Positions 54,138-62,894 of a stretch of DNA of 64,000 nucleotides are shown one piece after another. Position 1 is the first letter of the stretch; each line of letters begins with the position of its first letter. Under the pieces are notes generated by a model that was given only the letters and a program-made list of their open reading frames with translations, was not told the origin of the DNA and did no database searches. Source of the DNA: Ignavibacteriota bacterium (lineage in GTDB: Bacteria > Bacteroidota > Ignavibacteria > Ignavibacteriales > Melioribacteraceae); the NCBI GenBank assembly GCA_013112585.1, contig JABFGH010000003.1, positions 62,001-126,000 on the forward strand, given 5' to 3'. Both the position numbers and the translations under genes were made by a program.

Positions 54138-54782
54138 ATGAAATTTTTTATTGATACTGCAAATATTGATGAAATTAAAGAAGCAGCAGCACTGGGTATT
54201 TTAGACGGAGTTACGACTAACCCTTCTTTAGTGGCAAAAGAAGGTAAAAACTTTAGAGAACTTCTCGATGAAATAATACAAATTGTTGATGGACCAATTA
54301 GTGCCGAAGTTGTTTCGACCGATTATGAAGGCATATTAAAAGAGGGACGTGAACTTGCAGCAATAAATAAAAACATTGTTGTAAAAGTACCGTTAATAAA
54401 AGAAGGTTTAAAAGCTGTAAAAACATTTAGCGGAGAGGGAATAAAAACAAATGTTACACTTTGCTTTTCACCAACGCAGGCACTGCTTGCAGCTAAGGCT
54501 GGCGCATCCTATATAAGTCCATTTGTTGGAAGGCTGGATGATATTAGTAACGCAGGTATGGATTTGGTAAGCCAGATAATTACAATTTACGATAACTACG
54601 GTTATGAAACAGAAGTACTTGTAGCAAGTATTCGTCACCCGCTTCATCTTGTTGAAGCTGCCGAAATGGGTGCAGATGTTGCTACTATGCCGTTTGGTGT
54701 AATTGATAAATTATTTAATCACCCGCTTACGGATATTGGGTTAGAAAAGTTTTTAAGCGATTGGAAAAAATCAAATCAATAG
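54138..54782 (+). CDS. Transaldolase (small, Fsa/TalC type)
   Basis: 214 residues, as in the small transaldolase/fructose-6-phosphate aldolase subfamily. The Schiff-base Lys is Lys83 in [10 protein letters not shown]. Motifs: [69 protein letters not shown]. It transfers dihydroxyacetone units in the pentose phosphate pathway. AGGAG stands seven bases upstream of the ATG. gcvT follows after seven bases. Confidence 0.94.
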   Translation: MKFFIDTANIDEIKEAAALGILDGVTTNPSLVAKEGKNFRELLDEIIQIVDGPISAEVVSTDYEGILKEGRELAAINKNIVVKVPLIKEGLKAVKTFSGEGIKTNVTLCFSPTQALLAAKAGASYISPFVGRLDDISNAGMDLVSQIITIYDNYGYETEVLVASIRHPLHLVEAAEMGADVATMPFGVIDKLFNHPLTDIGLEKFLSDWKKSNQ

Positions 54783-54789
54783 GACTAAA

Positions 54790-55872
54790 ATGAAAAAGAC
54801 AAAATTTTATAATATTCATGAAAAGCTTGGTGCCAAAATTGTTGATTTCGCAAATTTTAAAATGCCGATACAATATTCAGGAATAATTAGCGAGCATAAA
54901 GCAGTAAGAAATTCAGTTGGTGTATTTGATGTTTCGCACATGGGCGAAATTTTTGTTAGAGGTGAAAAAGCATTGGATTTTATTCAGCATATTGCAGTTA
55001 ATGATGCTTCAAAATTAGGTGAAGGCAGAGTGCAATATTCTGCGATGTGTTATGAAGACGGCGGTATTATTGATGATTTGCTAATTTATAAATTTTCAGA
55101 TACGGAATATATGCTTGTTATTAATGCCTCAAATATTAAAAAAGATTTTAAGTGGATGAATGAGAATAACAAATTTGATGTAAATATAGTTGATGAAAGT
55201 GACGAGTATTCCCTGCTTGCGGTTCAAGGACCTAACTCGCAAAAAACAATGCTGAAAATATTAGAAGAAGATATTGAACTTGAATATTATCACTTTATAA
55301 AAACAAAAGCTGCCGGCATTGATGTAATTATATCAAGAACAGGCTATACCGGCGAATTAGGATATGAAATTTATTTTAAGGGTGATCAATCTGCCGCTGA
55401 AAAATTATGGAATGAAATATTTAAAGCCGGAGAAGAGTTTGATATTGCTCCGGTTGGTTTAGCCGCCCGCGATACACTTAGGTTAGAAATGGGTTTTTGC
55501 CTTTACGGTAATGATATTGACAGCACAACAAACGTGTTGGAAGCAGGATTAGGATGGATAACTAAACTTAAAAAAGAAAGTTTTATCGGCAAGAATGCTC
55601 TGCTTAAAATTAAAGAGGAAGGTATCACCAGAAAATTAGTTGCCATGTTATCTAAGGAAAAATCTTTTCCGAGAAAAGATTATGAAATTTCACAAAACGG
55701 TAAACCGATTGGTAAAATAACAAGCGGAACCGTAAGCCCAATATTAGAAAAACCAATTGCACTTGGGTATGTTCAAAAGGAACATTCTGCAATTGGAAAT
55801 GTTGTAAACTTCAACATTCGGGGAAAAGAAATTCCTGCTGAAATTATTAAACTGCCATTTGTGAATAAATAA
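54790..55872 (+). CDS. gcvT: Glycine cleavage system T protein (aminomethyltransferase)
   Basis: 360 residues. It transfers the methylene group from the lipoylated H protein to tetrahydrofolate and releases ammonia. Motifs: KMPIQYSGIISEHKAVRNSV, FDVSHMGEI, VQYSAMCYEDGGIIDDLLIY, VQGPNSQKTM, SRTGYTGELGYEIYF, GLAARDTLRLEMGFCLYGND and SGTVSPILEKPIALGYV. gcvH and gcvP are not in the window. The next gene (comB) begins one base after the stop, so they are likely co-translated. Confidence 0.96.
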   Translation: MKKTKFYNIHEKLGAKIVDFANFKMPIQYSGIISEHKAVRNSVGVFDVSHMGEIFVRGEKALDFIQHIAVNDASKLGEGRVQYSAMCYEDGGIIDDLLIYKFSDTEYMLVINASNIKKDFKWMNENNKFDVNIVDESDEYSLLAVQGPNSQKTMLKILEEDIELEYYHFIKTKAAGIDVIISRTGYTGELGYEIYFKGDQSAAEKLWNEIFKAGEEFDIAPVGLAARDTLRLEMGFCLYGNDIDSTTNVLEAGLGWITKLKKESFIGKNALLKIKEEGITRKLVAMLSKEKSFPRKDYEISQNGKPIGKITSGTVSPILEKPIALGYVQKEHSAIGNVVNFNIRGKEIPAEIIKLPFVNK

Positions 55873-55873
55873 A

Positions 55874-56593
55874 ATGAAAATAAACGTTTTACTTTCTCCG
55901 AATAATGCCGATGAACTTTACTTTACCGGCAAAAACACAGTAGTAATTGATGTACTGCGCGCCAGTACGGTTATTGTTAACGCGCTTAACAATAACGCAA
56001 AAGAAGTTATTCCGGTTGACTCTGTAGATTTTGCTCTAAAGGTATCCGGCGGTGCTTTTAGCGGACAAACATTGCTTGGCGGTGAACGAAACACAATAAA
56101 GATTGACGGGTTTGATCTGGGGAATTCACCCGAAGATTATTCGGAAGAATTAGTTGCCGGTAAAACTGTTATTATTTATACCACCAATGGTTCAAAAGCA
56201 ATTGTAAAATCTAAGTATTCCGAAAAACTAATTGTCGGGTGTTTTAATAATCTTAAAGCTGTTGCTGAATATTTTATTAAACTTGATGAAGACTTTGAAA
56301 TTTTATGTTCCGGTTCAAACGGAAAGTTTTGTATTGAAGACACAGTTTGTGCCGGAAAAATAATTGAGATGATTGAACAGAAAATTGAAGGATTAGAGCT
56401 AACCGATTCAGCATCTGCTGCCTTGATATTAAGTAAATCATTTAACAGCATTAAAGAAATGATGATAAACTGTGAGCATGGTAAAAAATTAATAGAAAAC
56501 GGTTTTGAAAAAGATATTGATTATTGCGCTAAGCTAAATACTATCAGCACCATCCCGTTTTATAACTCCGGCTTGTTAAAATTAATTAATTAA
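55874..56593 (+). CDS. comB: 2-phosphosulfolactate phosphatase family protein
   Basis: 239 residues of the ComB family. Family members hydrolyse 2-phosphosulfolactate in coenzyme M synthesis, but homologues are widespread in bacteria lacking that pathway, where the substrate is unsettled. Motifs: VVIDVLRASTVIVNALNNN, LLGGERNTIKIDGFDLGNSP, IYTTNGSKAI and CSGSNGKFCIEDTVCAG. It ends NSGLLKL. It sits between gcvT and ftsK with a 33-base gap to ftsK. Confidence 0.93.
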   Translation: MKINVLLSPNNADELYFTGKNTVVIDVLRASTVIVNALNNNAKEVIPVDSVDFALKVSGGAFSGQTLLGGERNTIKIDGFDLGNSPEDYSEELVAGKTVIIYTTNGSKAIVKSKYSEKLIVGCFNNLKAVAEYFIKLDEDFEILCSGSNGKFCIEDTVCAGKIIEMIEQKIEGLELTDSASAALILSKSFNSIKEMMINCEHGKKLIENGFEKDIDYCAKLNTISTIPFYNSGLLKLIN

Positions 56594-56626
56594 AATTTAC
56601 TACATATATTTTCAAAAAAAGATATT

Positions 56627-59107
56627 ATGGCTTCTCGAAAAACTCCCGTAAAAAAAAATAATAGCGATAACTTTTTTATTTTATCGATCGATAAAAAGAA
56701 AAAGATTGCAGGAATATTTTTGGGTGTTTTTGCCTTAATATTATTGCTCAGTATTTTATCATACACCCGTTCCGATAGCTCCAGACTGTCACAGCCATTT
56801 GCAGATTTGTTTAAAGTTTTCTCCAGCAACCCCGATTTTATTAGTCGTGCCGAACAAACACAAAACTGGCTTGGTATATTCGGCGCATACATCTCTAATT
56901 TCCTTATCAATTCCACCGTTGGATTTTTTGCAATTGTTTTCCCGGTAATTTCATTTATCTGGGGTTATTCTATTATAAAAGATGAAGATTATAAACTGCC
57001 TATCTACCTTACAAATTTTCTTTTAATTGCAGCAATAATTCTTTCATCAATTTTTGGCGTGCTTAGGTATGAATATGAAGTATTCTTAAATGTTAATGAG
57101 CTATCAGGTAAAATAGGAGATTTTTTTGGTATAGGTCTCGGCAGGTTCCTTGGCGGACTTGGAAGTTTACTGCTTCTTTTTACTCTATTTATAATCTCTT
57201 TAATTATTGCATTTGATATTAAGTTCGGTAAAGTATTACAGTTCATTAAAGGCTTTTGGGAAGAAGCGTTTGATGAAACTGAAAACGAAGAAGCTAAAGA
57301 AGCTGCTGCAATTAAACCCGATGACAACATTGAGAAGATTAAAAAGCTGAATAAAAAACCGAAGCGTAAAAAAACTATTACAAAAGGTGCGGAAAAATAT
57401 ACTGACCCGGAAAAAGTACAAAGCACTACTGATGAATTAGATGAAGATACTAGGATAACAATTGTAAAAAAGGAAGGACCCGAAGAAGTAGTTGAGCCGG
57501 AACCGTTTGAAACCGATGTCAAACTGGTTGATGATGTTAAACCTCAACCCAAGGATGATATTATTATTGATGCAGTTGATAAGGATAAAGAAGCGGAACT
57601 GCCGGATCAGTGGGAGGAGGAACTTAATTATAAAACACCTAAAATTGATATACTTGATAAACCGGCACAAGAAGATATTGCAATTTCAGAAGATGAATTA
57701 AAAACAAATGCCGAACTGCTTAAAGAAAAACTAAAATTATTTGATATTAAAATTGATGATATATCCGTAACACCCGGTCCGGTTGTTACCCTTTATGAAA
57801 TAGTTCCATCACCCGATGTAAAAATTAGCCGTATAGTAGGCTTGGAACATGACATTGCATTAGCTTTAGCAGCAAGGGGAATTAGAATAATTGCACCCAT
57901 ACCCGGCAAGAGCGCAATAGGTGTAGAAATACCAAATGCCGAAGCCGCAACTGTTTACGCTCGAACAGTAATTTCAAAAATAAAAGAATCAAAAGCGGTG
58001 CTGCCTTTAGCATTGGGTAAAATGATTTCGGGTGATGTTTATATAACAGATCTTTCAACAATGCCCCACTTACTTATTGCCGGTTCAACCGGGTCGGGTA
58101 AAAGTGTTGGTATCAATATGATGATAGCCAGTCTACTTTATGCTAAACATCCATCCGAAATAAAGTTTGTTATGATTGACCCGAAAAAGATTGAGCTGTC
58201 ATTTTATAAGAAATTGACGAAACATTTTTTAGCAGTTTCACCTGATTTGGAAGAAGAAGTAATTACTAACTCGCCCAACGCACTGCTCGCACTAAAAGCA
58301 GTTGAATACGAGATGGATAAACGCTATAACAAGCTTGCAAAAATGGGTGTCCGTAATATTATCGATTATAATAAAAAAGTTGCAGACCCCGCTAAGCGAG
58401 TTAAAGATACCCCCGAAATGAAACATCATAAGCTGCCTTACATAATTTTAATTATTGATGAATTAGCTGACTTAATGATAACCGCCGGAAAAGAAGTAGA
58501 AGCACCAATAGCCAGATTAGCTCAGTTAGCTCGTGCGGTGGGCATACATCTTATTGTGGCAACTCAGCGTCCATCAGTAAATGTTATTACCGGTGTAATC
58601 AAAGCAAACTTTAGTGCACGCATTGCTTATCAAGTTGCAACAAAAGTCGATTCACGAACTATACTTGATATGAATGGTGCGGAGCAGCTTTTAGGAAGGG
58701 GAGACATGCTCTTTTTACCCGGCGGACTGCCGAAACCGGTTAGAATCCAAAATGCATTTATAACTACCGAAGAGGTTGAGGAATTAACAAATAGTATTTA
58801 TGTCCAGAAAGGTTTCTCTAAACGCTATCTTCTTCCTTCAATGTTCGAAAAGAAAAAGAATACCGGAGGCAACTTTTTAGCCGATGTTGATCCTGAATTT
58901 GAAGAAGCTGCAAGAGTTATTGTAAGGCATCAGCAAGGTTCTGTTTCATTGCTGCAGCGCCGTTTAAGCCTGGGTTATGCTCGCGCAGCGCGTATTGTCG
59001 ATCAGCTTGAGCAAGCAGGAATTGTTGGAGCCTCCATGGGTTCCAAAGCCAGAGAGGTACTTGTTGAAAACGAAGAACAATTAGAAACTATTTTAAGGTC
59101 ACTATAA
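56627..59107 (+). CDS. ftsK: DNA translocase FtsK/SpoIIIE
   Basis: 826 residues. The protein pumps chromosomal DNA at the division septum. The N-terminal part has about four transmembrane helices (from IAGIFLGVFALILLLSILSY to SLLLLFTLFIISLIIAF), followed by an acidic linker (about 210-360). The motor domain follows: Walker A GSTGSGKSVG near 486, Walker B YIILIIDELADLM, TQRPSVNVITG. The C-terminal gamma winged helix is VRHQQGSVSLLQRRLSLGYA, which reads the KOPS-like sites. Length is shorter than E. coli FtsK because the linker is small. Confidence 0.97.
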   Translation: MASRKTPVKKNNSDNFFILSIDKKKKIAGIFLGVFALILLLSILSYTRSDSSRLSQPFADLFKVFSSNPDFISRAEQTQNWLGIFGAYISNFLINSTVGFFAIVFPVISFIWGYSIIKDEDYKLPIYLTNFLLIAAIILSSIFGVLRYEYEVFLNVNELSGKIGDFFGIGLGRFLGGLGSLLLLFTLFIISLIIAFDIKFGKVLQFIKGFWEEAFDETENEEAKEAAAIKPDDNIEKIKKLNKKPKRKKTITKGAEKYTDPEKVQSTTDELDEDTRITIVKKEGPEEVVEPEPFETDVKLVDDVKPQPKDDIIIDAVDKDKEAELPDQWEEELNYKTPKIDILDKPAQEDIAISEDELKTNAELLKEKLKLFDIKIDDISVTPGPVVTLYEIVPSPDVKISRIVGLEHDIALALAARGIRIIAPIPGKSAIGVEIPNAEAATVYARTVISKIKESKAVLPLALGKMISGDVYITDLSTMPHLLIAGSTGSGKSVGINMMIASLLYAKHPSEIKFVMIDPKKIELSFYKKLTKHFLAVSPDLEEEVITNSPNALLALKAVEYEMDKRYNKLAKMGVRNIIDYNKKVADPAKRVKDTPEMKHHKLPYIILIIDELADLMITAGKEVEAPIARLAQLARAVGIHLIVATQRPSVNVITGVIKANFSARIAYQVATKVDSRTILDMNGAEQLLGRGDMLFLPGGLPKPVRIQNAFITTEEVEELTNSIYVQKGFSKRYLLPSMFEKKKNTGGNFLADVDPEFEEAARVIVRHQQGSVSLLQRRLSLGYARAARIVDQLEQAGIVGASMGSKAREVLVENEEQLETILRSL

Positions 59108-59109
59108 AT

Positions 59110-59700
59110 ATGATAACCAAAATTTTATTAAGCCTTACAATATTTCTGCATTCATTTTCATATCAGCAGAACGCAGATGAGATTTTAAAAATCATACAGA
59201 ATAAATTTGAATCTATTAAAAGTTTTTCTGCCGACTTTATTGAATCAACTTCCGGTGCAGAGGGAGATTTTAGTTTTCAAAAAGAAAACCGGTTTAAAAT
59301 AAAAACTTCAAAACAAGAGATTACAAGCAACGGAAGTATAATTTGGAATTACGATAAAAAACTAAACAGAGTTGTGATCAATAATATTGATAATGAGCCT
59401 TCCGGTTTTTCGCTCCAGCAATATTTGTTTGAATACCCCGAAGAGTGTGATATAAATGTTCTTGATTCTAAACCCGATGAAAAAATTTTAGAGTTGATTC
59501 CCCGTACCGATGAACTTGGATTCAGTTCAGCAAAAATATTTGTTGATGAAAATTATATGTTAAAAAAAATTGAACTGAATAATGATTTACAATCGGGAAT
59601 AAAATTTGAGTTTAAAAATGTAAATACTGATGTGAATTTCACGGATAATCATTTCGAATTCAATCCCCCTAAAGGAAGCCGAATTATTGACCTCAGGTAA
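59110..59700 (+). CDS. LolA-like outer-membrane lipoprotein carrier
   Basis: 196 residues with a signal peptide (MITKILLSLTIFLHSFSYQQ). The fold is the LolA-type half-barrel: IIQNKFESIKSFSADFIEST, then FSFQKENRFKIKTSKQEIT, GSIIWNYDKKLNRVVI, and a C-terminal FNPPKGSRIIDLR. LolA carries lipoproteins from the LolCDE exporter to the outer membrane. The start follows two bases after the ftsK stop, and the end overlaps the next gene. Similarity to E. coli LolA is modest, hence no gene symbol. Confidence 0.85.
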   Translation: MITKILLSLTIFLHSFSYQQNADEILKIIQNKFESIKSFSADFIESTSGAEGDFSFQKENRFKIKTSKQEITSNGSIIWNYDKKLNRVVINNIDNEPSGFSLQQYLFEYPEECDINVLDSKPDEKILELIPRTDELGFSSAKIFVDENYMLKKIELNNDLQSGIKFEFKNVNTDVNFTDNHFEFNPPKGSRIIDLR

Positions 59701-60760
59701 ATCAAATATTTCGACAATAAAAAAAACATTCGGTTACATGCTGCCGTTTGCATTGATGATCATTTTTCTTTACTTCGCTTTTAAGGATGTAGATATTAAA
59801 GAAGCATTCGATCGGATTGCATTGCTTTCAATACCGTGGCTGTTTTTATTTGTCGGCGTATTTTTCTTTTCCCATTTTTTACGTGCACTTCGCTGGAAGT
59901 ACATTCTAAACACAGTTAAACCAAACACTGAAATTAAAAATTTGTTCGGTGCAACAATGATAGGCTACGGAATCAATTGCGTTGTGCCGCGTTTAGGCGA
60001 GCTGTACCGTGCGTTGTTTCTCGGCAGATGGGAGAATCTCTCCAGATCATCAATGCTGGGAACCATTGTAGTTGAAAGAGTTGTAGATATAATAGGATTA
60101 TTTTTTGCCGTGCTGTTAAGTATTTTAATTTTTCCGGGCAACTTGTTAGAAGAAATTGTATGGTTAAAATCAGCAATGGCTATAGTATTCACCGGCATAC
60201 TTGGGGTAATCCTGTTCATAATTCTGTTAGTTCGTTTTAAGGAAAAATTTTACAATGTAATTTTAAAATGGATTGGAAAATTTTCTGAAAAAGTTGCAGG
60301 CAAACTTGGTTACATTTTCCATATGCTAACTGACGGATTTGCAAGTTTATCCGGAAAGAAAAATTATATCATTACAATTGCCTTAACGATTGTAATTCTT
60401 GTTGTTTACGGAGTCAATTCATTACTCGGCTTCTATCTTCTTCGTATGGATGAGATTCAGCCTGTTACTTTTTCGATGGCGTGGATATCAATGACCATAC
60501 TTGCATTTGGAGTTATCATTCCCACACCCGGCGGAACCGGTTCATACCACGCAATTACAATATTAGTTTTAGTTTCAATTTTTAATTTCAGCAACGAAGC
60601 CGCAGCGGCGTATGCAATTTTAACTCATCTTATTTCAACAATTATTTTTATTATAACTACATTTTTATCAGTTTATGTTGTTAATAAAAGCAGAGCAAAA
60701 AAAGGAAAAAGTGTTGAAACATTTTTTTCGGTTTTAAAATTAAACACAGAGCCAAAATGA
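59687..60760 (+). CDS. Lysylphosphatidylglycerol synthase-type membrane protein (UPF0104)
   Basis: 357 residues, an integral membrane protein with about eight helices of the LPG_synthase_TM family: MLPFALMIIFLYFAFKDVD, WLFLFVGVFFFSHFLRALRW, GYGINCVVPRLGELYRALFL and GVIIPTPGGTGSYHAITIL are the family signatures. Only the flippase-like membrane half is present; there is no aminoacyl-transferase domain. Such proteins may move lipids or polyprenol-linked sugars (inference). The frame begins with TTG at 59687, overlapping the lolA stop; the first ATG is at 59738 after the amino-terminal tail. Confidence 0.88.
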   Translation: MTSGKSNISTIKKTFGYMLPFALMIIFLYFAFKDVDIKEAFDRIALLSIPWLFLFVGVFFFSHFLRALRWKYILNTVKPNTEIKNLFGATMIGYGINCVVPRLGELYRALFLGRWENLSRSSMLGTIVVERVVDIIGLFFAVLLSILIFPGNLLEEIVWLKSAMAIVFTGILGVILFIILLVRFKEKFYNVILKWIGKFSEKVAGKLGYIFHMLTDGFASLSGKKNYIITIALTIVILVVYGVNSLLGFYLLRMDEIQPVTFSMAWISMTILAFGVIIPTPGGTGSYHAITILVLVSIFNFSNEAAAAYAILTHLISTIIFIITTFLSVYVVNKSRAKKGKSVETFFSVLKLNTEPK

Positions 60761-61410
60761 AAAAGCTATTCTTAATATTATTCTTGTTTATTTCAGTTTC
60801 AGTAAGTAAAGCCCAAATTGATCTAACCGCAGCAATGGGAATCAATTTTGTTAATTCGCCCTCGTTCAATGATTACTTAAATATAAATTTTATAAACTCA
60901 GATGAACAACTGGCATCTTTTAACAGTACAATTAATTTTATGGGCGAAGGTGCAGTAACATTAACGCCAAGCTTTCAAATTGCCGGAGAATATGTTTACG
61001 AGTTTTACTCTATTACTCCTGCTTCCGGTAAAGTACCATTCTACGAGGCATCGTATGCTCATCATAAACCTTCGGCTATTGCGTATTATGTTATATCCGG
61101 AACGGGTTATAAATTAAAATTCGGCGGCGGCGCCGGTATCCGGTTTTTATCTTTCGAAGAACAGCTTCCAAACAGTCCCGTTTCAACATCACATTCAACA
61201 ACCGGATTTGGAATAGTACTTAAAGCACAGGGCTACACCTTGCTCTCGGGAAATTTTTATGCAAACATTGGCGGTGACCTTAGATATGACTTGCCGGGCG
61301 AGCCGACAAATAACGGTACTCCGATAATTGATAGAACTATTGATGAAAATGTAAATGTTAACTCGGTTGCCTTCGGTTTTCACTTAGGCATTGCATATAT
61401 ACTTAATTAA
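60757..61410 (+). CDS. Probable outer-membrane beta-barrel protein
   Basis: 217 residues. A signal peptide (KLFLILFLFISVSVSKAQ) is followed by alternating hydrophobic beta-strand pattern with many aromatic and Gly residues (GEGAVTLTPSFQIAGEYVYE, YKLKFGGGAGIRF) and an ending HLGIAYILN with a terminal aromatic-type strand. I recognise it only as an OmpX/OmpW-like barrel of the size of an eight- to ten-stranded protein. ATG overlaps the preceding stop. Function is unknown. Confidence 0.7.
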   Translation: MKKLFLILFLFISVSVSKAQIDLTAAMGINFVNSPSFNDYLNINFINSDEQLASFNSTINFMGEGAVTLTPSFQIAGEYVYEFYSITPASGKVPFYEASYAHHKPSAIAYYVISGTGYKLKFGGGAGIRFLSFEEQLPNSPVSTSHSTTGFGIVLKAQGYTLLSGNFYANIGGDLRYDLPGEPTNNGTPIIDRTIDENVNVNSVAFGFHLGIAYILN

Positions 61411-61415
61411 AAAAT

Positions 61416-62267
61416 ATGACAATAATTGAAGCAATTTTTTTAGGAATTCTGCAAGGCTTAACTGAGTTTTTGCCAATAAGCAGTACCGGGCATTTAACTG
61501 TTGCCGGTAAACTTATGGGTTTGATAGATGATCCCGCTGCAGCTCAATGGTGGACTGCATTTATTGCAGTTACTCAATTGGGTACTTTGCTTGCAATACT
61601 TATCTATTTTTGGAAAGACCTTTGGAATATTAGTGTCGATTTTTTAACAGACAATATTTTTAAACGCAAAAAATTCAGCGAGCAGAATTTTAATTCCAAA
61701 TTAGGATGGTATATTATTCTTGGTACAATTCCCGTAGTAATAATCGGGTTAGGATTTAAGGATATAATTGAAGGAGCATTCACAAAGGATTTACGGGTAA
61801 TTGGAGCTAGCTTAATCGGGTTGGGAGTTTTGTTAGCCCTTTCAGAAAAAGTTGGTAAATTTGAAAAAGAGTTGAAGAGTATTAAAATGAAAGACGCCTT
61901 GTTAATTGGTCTCGCACAATGCCTGGCTCTTATTCCCGGCTCTTCACGCTCTGGTACAACTATTACCGCAGGATTATTCTTAGGATTAAAAAGAGAAACA
62001 GCCGCAAGGTTTTCATTTTTGTTAAGTGTGCCGGCAATACTCGGAAGCGGAGTTCTACAATTCATTCAAGAGTACAAAAACTTAGATCAATCTGAATTAA
62101 CAAATCTGATTATTGCTACAATTTTTGCTGCAATAAGCGGTTATCTAACAATAGCTTTTTTACTAAACTTTCTTAAAAAACACACTACCTACCTGTTTGT
62201 TTTTTATAGAATAGTAATTGGAGTAGGAATTTTTATTTTAATTTGGTTTAACATTATTATGCCGTAG
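61416..62267 (+). CDS. uppP: Undecaprenyl-diphosphatase
   Basis: 283 residues. It dephosphorylates undecaprenyl diphosphate to recycle the lipid carrier for peptidoglycan and other envelope polymers; overproduction gives bacitracin resistance. Catalytic motifs are GLTEFLPISSTGH (14-26, with Glu17) and IPGSSRSGTTI, with about eight transmembrane helices. It lies next to other envelope genes (a flippase-like protein and an outer-membrane protein), suggesting an envelope group. Confidence 0.96.
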   Translation: MTIIEAIFLGILQGLTEFLPISSTGHLTVAGKLMGLIDDPAAAQWWTAFIAVTQLGTLLAILIYFWKDLWNISVDFLTDNIFKRKKFSEQNFNSKLGWYIILGTIPVVIIGLGFKDIIEGAFTKDLRVIGASLIGLGVLLALSEKVGKFEKELKSIKMKDALLIGLAQCLALIPGSSRSGTTITAGLFLGLKRETAARFSFLLSVPAILGSGVLQFIQEYKNLDQSELTNLIIATIFAAISGYLTIAFLLNFLKKHTTYLFVFYRIVIGVGIFILIWFNIIMP

Positions 62268-62276
62268 GAGGAAACT

Positions 62277-62879
62277 ATGATCAAAAAGATATTTATTGCA
62301 GGCTTATTAGCATTGTTCGCTTTCGCTTGCAGTTCTGAAGTAGCAAACAAAGATGAAACAAATAAAAAAACAACCAAGGAGGATAAAACAGATATGGAAA
62401 TGACTGTTGCAAAAGTTCAAACAAATATGGGTTTAATTGAAATAGAATTATATGAAGATAAAGTACCTAAAACTGTCGGTAATTTTGTCGGCTTAGCTGA
62501 AAAAAATTATTACGACGGAATTATTTTTCATAGAGTAATTGAAGGATTTATGATACAGGGCGGCGACCCAACCGGAACAGGAATGGGCGGTGAAAGTTTT
62601 TATGGTAAATCTTTTGAAGATGAATTTGATCCTGATCTAAGGCATACAGAACCGGGAATTTTATCAATGGCAAATGCCGGTCCCAATACAAACGGCAGCC
62701 AGTTTTTTATAACATTGGCAGCAACTCCCTGGCTGGATGGCAAACACTCAGTTTTTGGAAAAGTTATTACCGGTATGGATGTAGTGGAAAAAATAGGTAA
62801 AGTTGAAACAGGTGCGCAAGACAGACCGGTTAATGAAGTAGTGATGGAAAAAGTAACAATAGAAAAAAGAACTAAATAA
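62277..62879 (+). CDS. Lipoprotein cyclophilin-type peptidyl-prolyl isomerase
   Basis: 200 residues. The lipobox is LLALFAFAC with Cys18 as lipid anchor, followed by a Lys/Thr/Glu-rich tether. The cyclophilin domain starts [19 protein letters not shown] and carries [20 protein letters not shown], the catalytic FHRVI with the Arg, [13 protein letters not shown], and [17 protein letters not shown]. It catalyses cis-trans isomerisation of prolyl bonds in the envelope. GGAGG lies eight bases before the ATG. Confidence 0.95.
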   Translation: MIKKIFIAGLLALFAFACSSEVANKDETNKKTTKEDKTDMEMTVAKVQTNMGLIEIELYEDKVPKTVGNFVGLAEKNYYDGIIFHRVIEGFMIQGGDPTGTGMGGESFYGKSFEDEFDPDLRHTEPGILSMANAGPNTNGSQFFITLAATPWLDGKHSVFGKVITGMDVVEKIGKVETGAQDRPVNEVVMEKVTIEKRTK

Positions 62880-62894
62880 AAAAAATAGCAGCTT